Source: Candidatus Hydrogenedentota bacterium (GTDB lineage Bacteria > Hydrogenedentota > Hydrogenedentia > Hydrogenedentales > JAEUWI01). From it: DNA of 64,000 bases. Below the pieces are notes generated by a model. That model worked only from the letters and a program-made list of their open reading frames with translations. It made no database searches and was not told where the DNA came from. Location: NCBI GenBank assembly GCA_016791475.1, contig JAEUWI010000047.1, forward strand, positions 1 through 64,000, written 5' to 3'. Below are positions 35,046 to 44,003 of the stretch, one piece after another. The position numbers and the translations under genes are program-made. Position 1 is the stretch's first letter. Every line of letters begins with the position of its first letter.

Positions 35046-35509
35046 ACCAGTACGATTTTCCAGGACATAGGCTACGGGAACAGCGGGAAGCATTGGGACT
35101 TTCCCTGCTGGACGCGTACCATGAGACTCACGTGCCGATCGAGTACCTGACCCATCTCGAAAACGGGCGACTCAACGAGTTGCCCGCGACGACGTATACG
35201 GTCGGGTTCCTGAACACCTATTGCCAGGTGCTTCAGCTTTCGGCGGAACCCTTCATTGTCGCCCTGCGGTCCTGCCGCGCGGCGGCGCCGGAGCCGGTGT
35301 ATTTCAGCCGGGGCGGCCTTGTGAGTCCGCCCGGGGCGCGCCCGCTCTGGGTGAGCGACGCCCTGACCTGGGGGGCCATCTGCGCCATCCTCTTGCTGGG
35401 CTGGGTTTCGTACTCGGTGGTGGTCAAACCTTTCGCCGAAAGTGGCGAAAAGCGCGTGGACGCCGGCACCATCGCCGTCGAGCCGCCCGCCCGTTTCGAC
35501 GCGGAATAA
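35042..35509 (+). CDS. RodZ-like helix-turn-helix membrane protein
   Basis: 155 residues, ATGA overlap with ftsK. The HTH_25 domain (about residues 9-72) has LREQREALGLSLLDAYHETHVPIEYLTHLENGR and LPATTYTVGFLNTYCQVLQL, the RodZ pattern. One membrane helix (~104-124) is followed by a short periplasmic tail, whereas classical RodZ has a large C-terminal domain. It probably links MreB cytoskeleton or division proteins to the membrane. Direct coupling to ftsK is notable. Confidence 0.78.
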   Translation: MNQYDFPGHRLREQREALGLSLLDAYHETHVPIEYLTHLENGRLNELPATTYTVGFLNTYCQVLQLSAEPFIVALRSCRAAAPEPVYFSRGGLVSPPGARPLWVSDALTWGAICAILLLGWVSYSVVVKPFAESGEKRVDAGTIAVEPPARFDAE

Positions 35510-35610
35510 GTTCTCACTTCTGGTCGCTCGCGCCGTTCCGGTGCGGGAGACGTTTTCCCTTTTTTCCCCCTTCCAAGTCTGTCGCCGGGTTTCCATGCGC
35601 GCTCACCATC

Positions 35611-35682
35611 GCAAGGACATCGGCGATGGGAGGGACGGCAGAAAAACACGTCCCTGTAGTCGCTGTCGTCCCTGATGTCCCG
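35611..35682. repeat. Family A dispersed hairpin repeat, copy 2
   Basis: The left arm carries GGGAGGGACGGCAG and the right arm CTGTCGTCCCTGATGTCCC. The right arm is shared with copy 1 at 7107-7136, but the left arm is more decayed. Confidence 0.6.
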
Positions 35683-35764
35683 CTAATCCGCAGGGGTCAC
35701 GCCTGAACAGACGCCCCGCCCGGCAGGTGAATCCCGCGCTTCGGGATGGTACAATGCGGGGGCT

Positions 35765-36379
35765 ATGAATCTTCCCAACCAACTTACCGTGGCGCGGTGC
35801 ATCATGACCGCGTTCTTTGTCGCGCTGTTTTCCTTCGACAACGTCGTGTGCTATGCCGTCGGCTACGTTATTTTCGTGGTTGCCGCCATTACCGATTACT
35901 ACGACGGCAAGATCGCCCGCGAGCGAAACCTGGTCACCAATTTCGGCAAGCTGCTGGATCCCGTGGCGGACAAGGTGCTGGTCGTTTCGGCCTTTGTCAT
36001 GTTGCTGGGGATCCCGGCCATGAACGTGCCCGCGTGGAGCGTGGTGATGATACTGGCGCGCGAGTTTCTGGTGACCGGCGCGCGGGCCCTGGCGGCGGCC
36101 GACGGCACGGTTATCGCCGCAAACAAGCAGGGCAAGACGAAGACACTCCTTCAGATGATCTACGTGTGCACCTTCCTCTTCTTCGCCGTGGTCCTTCAGG
36201 GGCTGACCCAGTTTCCTGCGGCGCTCTCCGTGTTGCCGGGCGGCGTGGACCCCTGGATCCGCGGAATCGGCGTGGCGTCCCAGTGGTCGATAATATTTGT
36301 GGCCGTGTACACGGTCTACTCCGGCATCGTCTTCGCCCGTGAAAACTGGAAGGTGCTGGGACTCGACGAAGTGTCATGA
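35765..36379 (+). CDS. pgsA: CDP-diacylglycerol-glycerol-3-phosphate 3-phosphatidyltransferase
   Basis: 204 residues with several membrane helices. The CDP-alcohol phosphotransferase motif is ITDYYDGKIARERNLVTNFGKLLDPVADK, satisfying D-G-x2-A-R-x8-G-x3-D-x3-D. It joins CDP-diacylglycerol with glycerol-3-phosphate, the committed step to phosphatidylglycerol and cardiolipin. It overlaps alr by four bases. It follows the RodZ-like gene after a 255-base gap containing a hairpin repeat. Confidence 0.93.
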   Translation: MNLPNQLTVARCIMTAFFVALFSFDNVVCYAVGYVIFVVAAITDYYDGKIARERNLVTNFGKLLDPVADKVLVVSAFVMLLGIPAMNVPAWSVVMILAREFLVTGARALAAADGTVIAANKQGKTKTLLQMIYVCTFLFFAVVLQGLTQFPAALSVLPGGVDPWIRGIGVASQWSIIFVAVYTVYSGIVFARENWKVLGLDEVS

Positions 36380-37500
36380 GCGCGGGCATCCACGCATCGC
36401 GCGCGATAGTCGATCTGGGCGCGTATGCCCATAATCTTGGCGTGGCGCGACGATATGCGGGAGCCCGTCGCGCGTTCATGGCGGTAATCAAGGCCAACGG
36501 CTATGGCCTGGGCGCCCTTCCGCTGGCCCGCCGCGCGCTGGACGCGGGCGCGTCGATGCTCGGCGTGGCCACCCTGGACGAAGGGGTCGAACTGCGCCAG
36601 GGCGGCATAGAAGAGCCCATCCTCATACTGATGCAGCCCGCCCCCGAGACCCTCCACGTGGCGGTATCCCACGCCCTCACGCTCACGCTATGCGACGTCG
36701 AGGCCGGTCGGCTGCTCGGCGATCTGGCGCGGAAGGCGGGGCGTGTGGTGCCCGTCCACTGCATGGTGGATACCGGCATGAACCGCCAGGGCTTCTCCCT
36801 CGAATCCGCCGTGCGTGATATTCCCGTGCTGGCCCGCATCGCCCATTTGAATATTGAAGGCATCGCCACCCACTTTCCCATCGCGGAGCGGGCGCAAGAT
36901 CCCTTTACGCTGGGCCAGGTCGAGGCGCTCCGGGGTGTGCTGGCGCGATTGGACGAGGCGGGCGTCCCCTATGACATGGTGCACGGCGCCAACAGCGCCG
37001 GCGTGATTAACTACGGCGACAGCCTGTTTACACTGGTTCGCCCCGGCATCATGAGCTACGGAGTTTGGCCCACCGATGCGCGCCCGGAAAATAATCCCCT
37101 GCGCCCGGTACTGCGCTGGATCACGCAGGTGTCCCAGATTCGCACGATGGAGCCCGGCGCCACGGTGAGCTATGGCCGGACCTATACCGCCGAAGAGGGT
37201 ATGGTCGCGGCCATGCTGCCGGTGGGTTATGCGGACGGCTATCGGCTGGCCCTGTCGAACAAGGCGGAGGTGTTGATTCGCGGTCGACGCTGTCCCGTTC
37301 GCGGGCGCGTTTGCATGGATCAGATGGTGGTGGATGTGAGTCATGTCCCCGGTGTGGTCTCGGGCGACGAGGCGGTGCTGGTGGGGAAGCAGGGCGAAGA
37401 CGAGGTCACGGTGGAGGCGCTGGCGGAATGGGCCGGCACGATCCCCTATGAGATATTGACTGGGATAGGCCGGCGCGTGCATCGAGAGTATGTCGGGTAG
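36376..37500 (+). CDS. alr: Alanine racemase
   Basis: 374 residues. The PLP lysine is Lys39 in MAVIKANGYGLG. MVDTGMNRQGF, IEGIATHFPIAE, HGANSAG and LVRPGIMSYG follow the fold type III barrel, and the second active-site Tyr is in TVSYGRTYTAEEG near residue 259. The C-terminal RGRVCMDQMVVDVS is standard. It makes D-alanine for peptidoglycan. It overlaps pgsA by four bases. Confidence 0.95.
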   Translation: MSAGIHASRAIVDLGAYAHNLGVARRYAGARRAFMAVIKANGYGLGALPLARRALDAGASMLGVATLDEGVELRQGGIEEPILILMQPAPETLHVAVSHALTLTLCDVEAGRLLGDLARKAGRVVPVHCMVDTGMNRQGFSLESAVRDIPVLARIAHLNIEGIATHFPIAERAQDPFTLGQVEALRGVLARLDEAGVPYDMVHGANSAGVINYGDSLFTLVRPGIMSYGVWPTDARPENNPLRPVLRWITQVSQIRTMEPGATVSYGRTYTAEEGMVAAMLPVGYADGYRLALSNKAEVLIRGRRCPVRGRVCMDQMVVDVSHVPGVVSGDEAVLVGKQGEDEVTVEALAEWAGTIPYEILTGIGRRVHREYVG

Positions 37501-37598
37501 GGACAGCGTTGCTTGATCGCGGTGGCGCCCGACGTCACTGATTCAGGTCCGCATAGATTCTCTCGTTCTTGTGCCCTGCAATTTGGAGACTACCAACC

Positions 37599-38117
37599 AT
37601 GGCGGAAGTACATCTGGTGGACGGCTACAACGTCCTGCACCAGTCGCAGAAGCTGCTTCACCTGGTTCGCCAGGACATGGAGACGGCGCGGGAAGCCTTT
37701 ATCGACAAGGTGGCCCATTTTTGTATCCAGACGGGAAAACACGTGGTGGTGGTCTTTGATGGCCGGGGGCCGCAGGTTATTCAGAAGGTGGCCCACAACC
37801 GCAGCGTGCCGTCGCTGGAGGTTTTGTATTCGCCGGGGCACCTGACGGCGGACGCGGTCATCGAGCGGATGGTGTACAAGACACCGAGAAAGATGGACGT
37901 GGTGGTGGTAACGAGTGACCGGGGCGTGCGGGATCTCTGCCGGGGCATGGGCGCTCTGGTGATGGACGCGTCGCATTTTCTAAGCAGCCTGGACGAGACG
38001 AAGTCGTCCATACGCGAAACGGTAACGCAGACGCGCAAGCCCGCACCCGCCCATCTGGAAGAGCGTCTCGATGCGGACTCGATAGCCCGGCTCCAAGCGC
38101 TGCGCAAAAAACTTTAA
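37599..38117 (+). CDS. YacP-like NYN-domain protein, predicted RNase
   Basis: 172 residues from the ATG at 37599. The NYN/PIN-like core has VHLVDGYNVLHQ, the acidic GKHVVVVFDGRGPQ and VVVVTSDRGVRDLCRGMGALVMDASHFL. This matches the YacP/Rae1 family; Rae1 cleaves mRNA on the ribosome in Bacillus. The acidic residues of the PIN-type site are intact. Last gene of the ftsK-pgsA-alr run. Confidence 0.83.
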   Translation: MAEVHLVDGYNVLHQSQKLLHLVRQDMETAREAFIDKVAHFCIQTGKHVVVVFDGRGPQVIQKVAHNRSVPSLEVLYSPGHLTADAVIERMVYKTPRKMDVVVVTSDRGVRDLCRGMGALVMDASHFLSSLDETKSSIRETVTQTRKPAPAHLEERLDADSIARLQALRKKL

Positions 38118-38121
38118 ACCC

Positions 38122-38150
38122 CCGCCGGGGGCATCGAGTTGCCCCGGCGA
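38122..38150 (-). terminator. Probable terminator after the 430-residue protein gene
   Basis: CGCCGGGG...CCCCGGCG hairpin with one bulged G and an 8-nt loop. On the minus strand it is followed by TTTAAAGTTTTTT. The T-rich tail overlaps the end of the convergent NYN gene. Confidence 0.5.
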
Positions 38151-38182
38151 GGGCGGAAAACAAGCCGTAAGGGCGGCGAGCA

Positions 38183-39475
38183 TCACGGCGGGCAGTTGCC
38201 CAGCGGGGCGGTGTTGCAGTACTCGTCCAGCATTCCAATGCATTGCCCGGGCGCAATGCAGATGAGGTTGTTCACCTTTTTCATCAGGGTGAGCTTCGCC
38301 TCGTGCTGGCGAATTCGCGTGGCGAGATCGGCGCGGGAGGCGGGAGAGCCTTCGGGCTCCGGCGGCGCGGTGTACAGGCCCTTCAGGTCCAGGTGCCCGT
38401 AGCGCTCGAGGAATACGTCGATGGCGTCGGCGGCGGCGGCATGATCGAAGTCGTGGAGCATGAAGGGGAGGCAGATCTCGGGCTTTACATCGAGTATGCG
38501 TTGGAAAGGCACGAGCACCTCCGGGGGTATGCCGGGATCCGAATAGACTTCCCGAAAACTGAGCGCCGAGGACGCCGGGTCCCGCAGCGCATCCAGAATC
38601 TGGTCGAGAGCGGCCACGATTCGATCCCGCTCCAGGGGGGTGAACCAGTAGTCCCGGTCGGCCAGCACCCGCGCCCGGAAGTGGGGCAGGACTTTTGGAT
38701 TGGTCATCGGCAGATCGAAGAAATCCCCGTAATTGAGGCCCGCCATGAGAAAAGCCATGGTGTTGATCTTGACGTGAACATCCTTGAATAGGAAGGCGTT
38801 TTCCGGCGGAACACAGGAGCGCACATCCCAGCGGTCATCGGCGGGATCGCTCACGTAGCCGGGGGCGGCGGGTTTGCAGATTCCCACCAGATCGATCAGG
38901 AGTCCCGCGCGTTTGGCGCGCACCATGACGCGGTTGAAGTTGGACTTAATCGCCGGGGCGGGGGACCGCTCGTAGAGGTCCGCGAGGGTATAGGTTGGTC
39001 CGATCAGGGCGAGGAGCTCGTCGAGACACGCCTTCGCCAGGGCGGGGTCGAAGCCGGGCTGTACAAAGGGAACGCAGATCCGCGGGGACACGGAATCCAG
39101 CTCCCTGAAAAGGGGAATCAAGGTCGGAAAATCGTCGCCGGGCCGCGTGCTCAGGTCGTGGAGTGTGACCGGATCGGGCAGGGCCTCAATCGCCCGCAGT
39201 ACCTGATCCAGCGCGCCCAGACAGGCGCCCTGTTCTCCTTTCGACAGGAGTTTTTCCGATACCATGGCCGGGCGCGCCAGATGGCCCAGCACGTCGGACA
39301 ACACGTCCAGCGCGGGCCGCCGATAAAGGGCTTCAAAGGTCATTCCGGCCGTGGCATTGGCCAGGACCGCCACCTTTCGATACGTGTCGCGAAAGCGGGT
39401 GTAGTGTCCTTCTCCCATGCGCAGGAGGGCGGGCTCGATATCCCAAACATCGTTTGCAGAAAAACAGGTTCCCAT
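38183..39475 (-). CDS. Uncharacterised 430-residue protein next to the WD40 kinase
   Basis: I do not recognise this family. It is mostly helical and has no signal peptide (starts MGTCFSANDVWDIEP). Two halves look internally related: SVSPRICVPFVQPGFDPALAKACLDELLALIG... matches DVKPEICLPFMLHDFDHAAAADAIDVFLERYG... in spacing, suggesting a duplicated domain. About seven cysteines are scattered and the tail is IAPGQCIGMLDEYCNTAPLGNC. AAAGG precedes the ATG. It starts 55 bases after the kinase stop on the same strand, so it may be its substrate or partner. Confidence 0.6.
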   Translation of the reverse strand: MGTCFSANDVWDIEPALLRMGEGHYTRFRDTYRKVAVLANATAGMTFEALYRRPALDVLSDVLGHLARPAMVSEKLLSKGEQGACLGALDQVLRAIEALPDPVTLHDLSTRPGDDFPTLIPLFRELDSVSPRICVPFVQPGFDPALAKACLDELLALIGPTYTLADLYERSPAPAIKSNFNRVMVRAKRAGLLIDLVGICKPAAPGYVSDPADDRWDVRSCVPPENAFLFKDVHVKINTMAFLMAGLNYGDFFDLPMTNPKVLPHFRARVLADRDYWFTPLERDRIVAALDQILDALRDPASSALSFREVYSDPGIPPEVLVPFQRILDVKPEICLPFMLHDFDHAAAADAIDVFLERYGHLDLKGLYTAPPEPEGSPASRADLATRIRQHEAKLTLMKKVNNLICIAPGQCIGMLDEYCNTAPLGNCPP

Positions 39476-39529
39476 GGTTCAGACCTTTCTTGGTTGCTCC
39501 CCTCCGCCCGCATACGTTGGACTGGTCCG

Positions 39530-42500
39530 TCACGAGATGGACCAGGTCAAGTCCAGTATTTGAAAGCGATCCCGAATCACCCGGACGCGTACTTCCCCGG
39601 TGAATCCCTTTTCCAGTGCTCCGGTTGCGCGCTCAACCCCCTCAAGCAACCGGGTATAGCTGGTGACGCCTTCGCCATTGATGGTCGCGATGCAGTCGCC
39701 CACGCCCAATCCAAGAGCCGCCAGGTCCCGCGTTTCTTGAAGGGTATCCGTCTCGGGCAGCCAGATGCCCTCCAGCGTATCCGGCCCGTCCAGGCCGGCG
39801 CCCAGGCCGTTGCTCAGTTGCTGGTTGTACAGCGACAGGAATTTCTGTTGACTGCGCAGCAGTTTGGCCGTGTTGGTCAATGCGGTGAGGGCGCGATCCC
39901 GAGTCACCTCGATGGTTCTGGCAAAGGATACCACCTCCGTCCACCAGTGCTCGATATTGATCTCGGCTCCCGCCCGCGCGAGGGACAGCGTAAGGGAGTC
40001 TCCGGTGGATCCGGCGAAAGCGTGGAGCCCCGCCATGAGGACATTGGCATTGGCGCAGGGCGCGCCGTTAAGTTTTGTGACGGAATCGCCGGGGAGCAGC
40101 CCCAGCCGAGCCAGGGGGTTGGTGCTCCTTTCAATATAGATCTCGCCGTCGCTGTTTCCCCCGCCCTTCGCGAGGCGCTGAATCGCTTCTTCCACAACGT
40201 GGGCGGGTGTGAAGGCGATGATGGGCTGCTGGTGAAGCGAGTAGTCCCACGTGGTCTGGGAACGGGAGCGCTTGTATCGGTTCAGGACTTCAGCGGGCAC
40301 ACCGTCGGAGGCCGAGATAGATTTCGGGAAAACCGGCAGCGCCGATATGGCGTCCACCTGATTGCCAACGAGAATGCGGTTGTGGTCCGGGTCCAGAAGC
40401 AGGGATGCCGTTCGGTAGTCTTCCGACGGTGAAGGCGCGGCAATTTGCTGTCCGGATTCCGTATCCCACATCATGAACCCGCCCGACCTCGCGAGACCGA
40501 GCAAGCGTTTACCGTCCCGGCCAAAGCCAAGCGAGGTCAGCGTCACGTTGGACGCACTCAAGGGAAGGGAGTCCGGTGGCGTCTTTACGGCGAAAATCGC
40601 GGCGGATTCACCCTCAAGAGACGCGGCCACCAATTCGCCATCGGGACTGCAGACCAGCGCGGCAACGGGGGAGCCCGCCGTGCGAATTTCCCGCTGGATG
40701 GAGCCGGAGCGGCTGTCCCAGAGAAGGATTCGGCCCGCGCGATCCCCGGTGGCGATCATGGCGCCCTCCGGCATGACGGCGAGGGCCAGAACACGCTCCG
40801 CATGGCCGTCGAATCGCAATACCTCCCGGCCCGAGGCGCTGTCCCAGAGATATACCGATGAATCGCCGCCCAGCGCCGCCACCACCTTTCCGTCCCGGCA
40901 GTATTCAAGTGCGCGGATAGGGCCCGGGCTACCCGTCCACTGCGTCAGTACTGCCCCATCGGGTAAATGGAGCACCCTGGCCGTTTTCGGGCCCAATGTC
41001 GCCACAGCCTTATCGCCCGCCGGGCTGATGGCGAGCTCCATGCCGAGGTTGGGCTCGAAGGACGCCACGGTCAATATGGGCTCCAGGGAAGAGGCATCCA
41101 GAAAGCGCGCCATACCGTTCGAACTGCCCGCCCCGATGAGGGGAAGCGCTTCGGAGCGGGCCAGATCCACAATTCGGTGCGGGGACGCGCCCACCGCCGC
41201 GCCGCCCGGCGCGGGGACCTGCCATGCCTTGACCGCCGCTTCGCCCGCGCAGGAATAGAACATCGCGCCGTCTTCGTCGAAGACCCCGGCGCGCACCCAG
41301 TGCGAATGGCCTCTCAGTGCGGCTACCGTCACCCCGTCTTTCGTCTGGTAAATCCGTATCTCATTGGGCGTGGCGGCGAGGGCAATCCGCTCGCTGTCCG
41401 GGCTGAAGGCCAGAATGCGGGAAAGGGAACTGTCTTGCACCGTGGCCACCGGCCTGCCCGTCGCTACATCGAAGACCCGCAGTACCCCATCTTCCGCGAG
41501 CGCGGCGACGTGCCGGCCGGCGGGGCTGAGGACGGGTTGCCCGGGTTCGGCTGGAAGTTCGGGGCTCTCGAAGAGGAGCGCGCCCGACTCCAGTTCGCGT
41601 ACTTCGATCACCCGCCCGCTCCGCAGGGCGAAACGCTCGCGGTCTTTGCTGAGGGAAGGTCCGTAACCGATGAACTCCTGTTTCGCCTGGCCATTGGTCA
41701 CGTCCCACAGGACGGTACGTCCGCCCCGGTCCGAAGTGATGGCCAGGTTGCCGCTGCGACTCATCCCGAAAACCTGACACGCGGCGTCGTGGGCCTCAAT
41801 CCGCCGTACCAGGGCGCCGCTACCGCAATTCCAGACCAGCAGGGCCCCCTCACTGGTGCCCGAGGCCAGCAGGGTGCTGTCGCCGCTGAACACCACACTG
41901 TCGAAAGAGGCCCCGGTCAGGGTGAATTCCTGGGCGAGACGGTAATTCTGAAAATCATATAGCTGCAACACGCCGTCCACCCGCCCTATGGCCAGCCAGG
42001 CGCCGTCCGGGGAGACCGCCGCCGTGGCGCCCATCACGTTGGTGAGGGGGATGCGGTGCAAAGGATTGAGGTCGGGACGCGCCCGAACCACCAGCTCATC
42101 CTGGATGCTCAACGTGAGGAGTCGCCCGCCCGGCGCGGCCCACAGACGGTCCACATCTTCTTCCTGATCCACATTGGTGGCGTAGTCCTGGTTGCACTGC
42201 TCGAAAAGCAGGCCCCACTCCAGATTGCGCTGGGCGGCGGGCTGTTCGAGCAGCAGGTCCGCCGCCATATCGAAGGCCTGGCTCTCGATATAGTTTGCCG
42301 CAAGCTGAATACTGGCGCGGTAGGCGCTCTGCTCCGCTTCCGCGCGGGCGCTTTCCGCGGCCACGCGCTGCAGCCGCTCCCGGTGGTTTGCCTCGAGTAT
42401 ATTGATATAGGCGGCAATCGCAACGACCAGCGTGACGGCGGCGGCCGTCATGGCCGTGTTGCAGAGGGCCCGGTTCCGCCGGTAGTAGTGGCGTATCAGT

Positions 42501-43801
42501 TCTCCGGTGGTATATTCGTAGCCCTGGACGAGCGCGCCGGTGGTGAATCGGGTGAGCTCGTCCGCCAGTTCACCGGCGGAGGCATAGCGCCGGGCGGGAT
42601 CGCGGGCCATGGCTTTGGAGCAGATTGCGGCGAGGGCGCGGGGAATATCGGGCTCGTGGGTGTGCACGCTCGGGGGGGTGTCCGTGCGTACTTTCTGGAG
42701 CACCACGCGGCTGGTGGTGCCGGTGAAGGGCGTCTTCCCGGTGATTACCTCATAGAGAACGACGCCGAGGGAATACACGTCCGAAGGGGGCCCCACATCG
42801 TTCATGCGCCCCTCGGCCTGCTCCGGGGCCATATAGTGGGGCGTTCCGACGGGCACGCCCGCCGCGGTCAGGCGTGGGTCTTCGGGCCGGGCCGCAAGCT
42901 GCGCCTCGGTGAAGGTCGCCAGGTCGGCGGCGAAGGGGTCTTCCTGATTGAGGACCCGGGCGAGCCCCCAGTCGATGACGACGGTTTCGCCGAAGGCGCC
43001 CACCATGACATTGGAGGGTTTGATGTCCCGGTGGATGATTCCCTTGTCGTGGGCGTAGGCGATGGCCTGGCACAAATTGATGACATGGGGCAGGAGCTTG
43101 AGGCGCTCGCCGAGGTGTCGACATTCGCGGATCGCGTGATACAGCGACTGACCGCGCACGAGCTTCATGGTGTAGTAGTGAGCGCCGTCCGCGCGGCGGC
43201 CGAGCTCATAGACGGGCACGATGGAGGGATGTTCCAGACTGCCCGTGATCCGCGCTTCCCGCAGGAAGCGCTGCACATCGAACGCCGAGATTTGCCGGTC
43301 CCTTCCGCCCGGCACGGTCGCGTCGCCCGTGCCGAGGGCCGGCGCGAGTTCTTTCATGGCGATGGTGCGATTCATGCGCTCATCGCGCACGATAAGGATG
43401 CGGCCCATTCCGCCGCGATCATGTTCCACCGGATCGACATAGCGCGCCGCCGCATCCTCGGAGTCCAGATCCACGGATTCCGACAGGGTGCGCCACGCCG
43501 CCGGGGGGCCGGCCAGCGTGTCCATCTGGTGGAGTTCGGTGTCCTCCCCGCCGCCGCGTCCTTCGAGCTCCGCCAGGGCGCTCGCGGCGTCTCCGTCGTG
43601 GCTTTCGAGGAGGCGTGCTACGACGGCGCGTATGCGGGCGGAGTCGAGTTCGGAGAGGAGGTCGGCCCGAACGAGGGCTCGTGCGAATTCTTCCTCGGAG
43701 GTATCGCGGTGATGCTGGAGTATGGGATCCACGACGTCGCCGGCCACGAGTTGGAGGTCCACCGCGACGCGTCCGAACAAGAAATTGATACCATTGGCCA
43801 T
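39530..43801 (-). CDS. Membrane Ser/Thr protein kinase with WD40 repeats and C-terminal PDZ-like domains
   Basis: 1423 residues from the ATG at 43801; the frame is open to 43882. The kinase domain spans ~120-425: glycine loop DRGGMGRI, Lys150 in IAMKEL, HRDIKPSN with Asp259, DWG at 277 in place of DFG, then GTPHYMAPEQAEGRM and DVYSLGVVLYEVITG. One membrane helix (~447-468, AMTAAAVTLVVAIAAYINIL) separates it from an extracytoplasmic WD40-like propeller of ~700 residues (repeated VWNC.../LWDSASGREVL patterns). Two PDZ-like units close the chain (LARLGLLPGDSVTKLNG and LAALGLGVGDCIATINGEGV). It likely senses outside or peptide ligands and phosphorylates cytoplasmic targets. Planctomycete-type architecture. 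Confidence 0.87.
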   Translation of the reverse strand: MANGINFLFGRVAVDLQLVAGDVVDPILQHHRDTSEEEFARALVRADLLSELDSARIRAVVARLLESHDGDAASALAELEGRGGGEDTELHQMDTLAGPPAAWRTLSESVDLDSEDAAARYVDPVEHDRGGMGRILIVRDERMNRTIAMKELAPALGTGDATVPGGRDRQISAFDVQRFLREARITGSLEHPSIVPVYELGRRADGAHYYTMKLVRGQSLYHAIRECRHLGERLKLLPHVINLCQAIAYAHDKGIIHRDIKPSNVMVGAFGETVVIDWGLARVLNQEDPFAADLATFTEAQLAARPEDPRLTAAGVPVGTPHYMAPEQAEGRMNDVGPPSDVYSLGVVLYEVITGKTPFTGTTSRVVLQKVRTDTPPSVHTHEPDIPRALAAICSKAMARDPARRYASAGELADELTRFTTGALVQGYEYTTGELIRHYYRRNRALCNTAMTAAAVTLVVAIAAYINILEANHRERLQRVAAESARAEAEQSAYRASIQLAANYIESQAFDMAADLLLEQPAAQRNLEWGLLFEQCNQDYATNVDQEEDVDRLWAAPGGRLLTLSIQDELVVRARPDLNPLHRIPLTNVMGATAAVSPDGAWLAIGRVDGVLQLYDFQNYRLAQEFTLTGASFDSVVFSGDSTLLASGTSEGALLVWNCGSGALVRRIEAHDAACQVFGMSRSGNLAITSDRGGRTVLWDVTNGQAKQEFIGYGPSLSKDRERFALRSGRVIEVRELESGALLFESPELPAEPGQPVLSPAGRHVAALAEDGVLRVFDVATGRPVATVQDSSLSRILAFSPDSERIALAATPNEIRIYQTKDGVTVAALRGHSHWVRAGVFDEDGAMFYSCAGEAAVKAWQVPAPGGAAVGASPHRIVDLARSEALPLIGAGSSNGMARFLDASSLEPILTVASFEPNLGMELAISPAGDKAVATLGPKTARVLHLPDGAVLTQWTGSPGPIRALEYCRDGKVVAALGGDSSVYLWDSASGREVLRFDGHAERVLALAVMPEGAMIATGDRAGRILLWDSRSGSIQREIRTAGSPVAALVCSPDGELVAASLEGESAAIFAVKTPPDSLPLSASNVTLTSLGFGRDGKRLLGLARSGGFMMWDTESGQQIAAPSPSEDYRTASLLLDPDHNRILVGNQVDAISALPVFPKSISASDGVPAEVLNRYKRSRSQTTWDYSLHQQPIIAFTPAHVVEEAIQRLAKGGGNSDGEIYIERSTNPLARLGLLPGDSVTKLNGAPCANANVLMAGLHAFAGSTGDSLTLSLARAGAEINIEHWWTEVVSFARTIEVTRDRALTALTNTAKLLRSQQKFLSLYNQQLSNGLGAGLDGPDTLEGIWLPETDTLQETRDLAALGLGVGDCIATINGEGVTSYTRLLEGVERATGALEKGFTGEVRVRVIRDRFQILDLTWSIS

Positions 43802-44003
43802 GCGTTTATCCCGATCGGTCGCACCCGACGGCTGCCAGTGAGGCCCCGAGTATTCACCGGCGCACCCACCGGAGGCGTCCAAGGGGTTTCATGGACACGC
43901 ATGGGATGGGCGGGCCGACCGCGCCTTCATTGCGCACTGTAGTACCCGGTATGCCTTATTATAGTGGGCGTGTCATGCGGCTGGCAATCATGACGGGCGG
44001 GAA

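Noticed and set aside
42056-43942. 628-codon plus-strand frame opposite the kinase domain
   Set aside because: The opposite strand carries a full set of kinase motifs; this frame has none.
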